From: Ditylenchus dipsaci
Taxonomy: Eukaryota; Nematoda; Chromadorea; Rhabditida; Anguinidae
DNA length: 64,000 nt
Assembly: GCA_004194705.1 (NCBI GenBank)
Contig: SADC01001350.1
Coordinates: 1 to 64,000, forward strand
Reading direction: 5' to 3'
Shown here: in pieces, positions 63,180-64,000 of the stretch
Numbering within the stretch: the first letter of the stretch is position 1
How the letters are laid out: each line of letters opens with the position of its first letter
The notes under the pieces: model-generated
What the model was told of the DNA's origin: nothing
Database searches by the model: none
What the model saw: the letters and a program-made list of their open reading frames with translations, nothing else
Translations under genes and position numbers: made by a program

Positions 63180-64000
63180 CGATTTTTTAATAAAAATAAA
63201 CCAATTTTCTAACTTAAAATTGTGTGGGGAGATGGGTTTGTTAAGTCCAAAATTGCGATTTTACACACCTTAACTTCAATACCTGGTGTAGGTACCACCT
63301 GGCCAGGTGGATGTCCACCTGGATGGCCTAAAAGTGAAAAGTTCACTTAAATAAGAAAGCTATTTTTCTAACTTAAAGTTTGTGAGGAATTGGGCTTGTT
63401 AATGCTGAAAGTGCGATTTTACCCAGCCAACCCAAACCTGGGGTCGGTACCACCTGGACAGGTTGATATCCATGTAACTCCAGAGTAGGGGTGTATTCAC
63501 CCAAAAGGACTAAAAAGTCAAACGTTAGTCTTTTTACATTAAAAATATAGTAAAAAAAAGGTATGCACCCAGGTGGATTCGAACCAGCAACCTTTACATC
63601 ACCCTTTGAAATCGCTCAGAACTCTATCCAGAGTGACCAAACAAGTGGTCGACCACTTGGAGTAAAATTTTTTTACGTTTTCATGTTCCGAAACCTGTTT
63701 TCTGGACTAATTCATTCATGCTGAAGATGGTTTGATAGTGGTAAAATGCCGTTTTGTAAGGTATTTTTTGAGTTTTGGCAAGATCGAGTTTTGGTAAAAT
63801 CAATCGTTGTCAAATGCTCAAAAATACCATACAAAACCCTATTTTACCACTAACAAACCTCTTCAGCATGCTCGAATTAGTCAGAAACAGGTTTTGAACA
63901 TGAAAATCCCTCTGAGTGCGATCAGACCCGAGTATAGGACCCCGATTCAAATTTATCCGTTTTCAGAACACAACTTTGGATTGAATCGTTTGTGTTTAAG
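63180..64000. repeat. Repeat-rich right edge
   Basis: Two degenerate copies of a block with TTTTCTAACTTAAA(A/G)TTGTG…GATTTTAC and CC(T/A)GG…GGTACCACCTGG occur at 63205-63320 and 63370-63480. Near 63560-63600 a tRNA-like stretch (GGTGGATTCGAACCAGCAACC, box B on the minus strand) is followed by the palindrome at 63650-63900 related to 55850-56100. No Drosha exon is recognised here; the 5' exons must lie further right. Confidence 0.55.

Overview
The window looks like nuclear DNA of a nematode. A spliced-leader RNA gene with an SL1-type leader (7482) lies divergently beside a 5S rRNA gene, the arrangement known for the Caenorhabditis 5S/SL1 repeat. The protein genes have short introns, several of them under 60 nt, with typical nematode acceptors, and their closest remembered matches are nematode or general metazoan proteins.

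Real genes occupy little of the sequence. Recognised are: a small cold-shock/S1-like protein gene (14842-15780) with two damaged paralogues (20763-22590, and 40430-40922 on the minus strand); a dopamine/tyramine beta-hydroxylase gene of about 11 kb (23631-34698, tbh-1-like); an intronless, strongly divergent histone H4 (37618-37962); a cuticlin-like ZP-domain gene on the minus strand (about 45854 to 41876); a secreted glutathione peroxidase (53305-54590); and the 3' two thirds of a Drosha gene on the minus strand (62900 to 59654, continuing off the right edge). There is no operon-like clustering.

The rest is mostly transposon-derived, dominated by non-autonomous elements with terminal inverted repeats (TIRs) and long palindromes. 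Several are dated or delimited by exact target-site duplications (TSDs): hAT-like elements with 8-bp TSDs (3410-5494, 10466-12924, 14276-14773), an element carrying a FLYWCH zinc finger nested inside another palindrome (8911-10138), a 454-bp element inside a coding exon (22031-22484), and a Tigger/pogo element with transposase remnants (34746-36034). The Tigger ends match a large set of small elements beginning CAGTC(A/G)AACCTCGAT.

Conserved exons of unrelated genes (glutathione peroxidase, Drosha, the hydroxylase, the ZP gene, the spliced leader, 5S rRNA) repeatedly appear one base short, usually in a short homopolymer run. The simplest reading is uncorrected long-read assembly error, so many true exons are broken in any single frame and I assembled them by splice sites and family motifs. 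Gene coordinates below are the outer limits of exons I can support; frames within them are not continuous.
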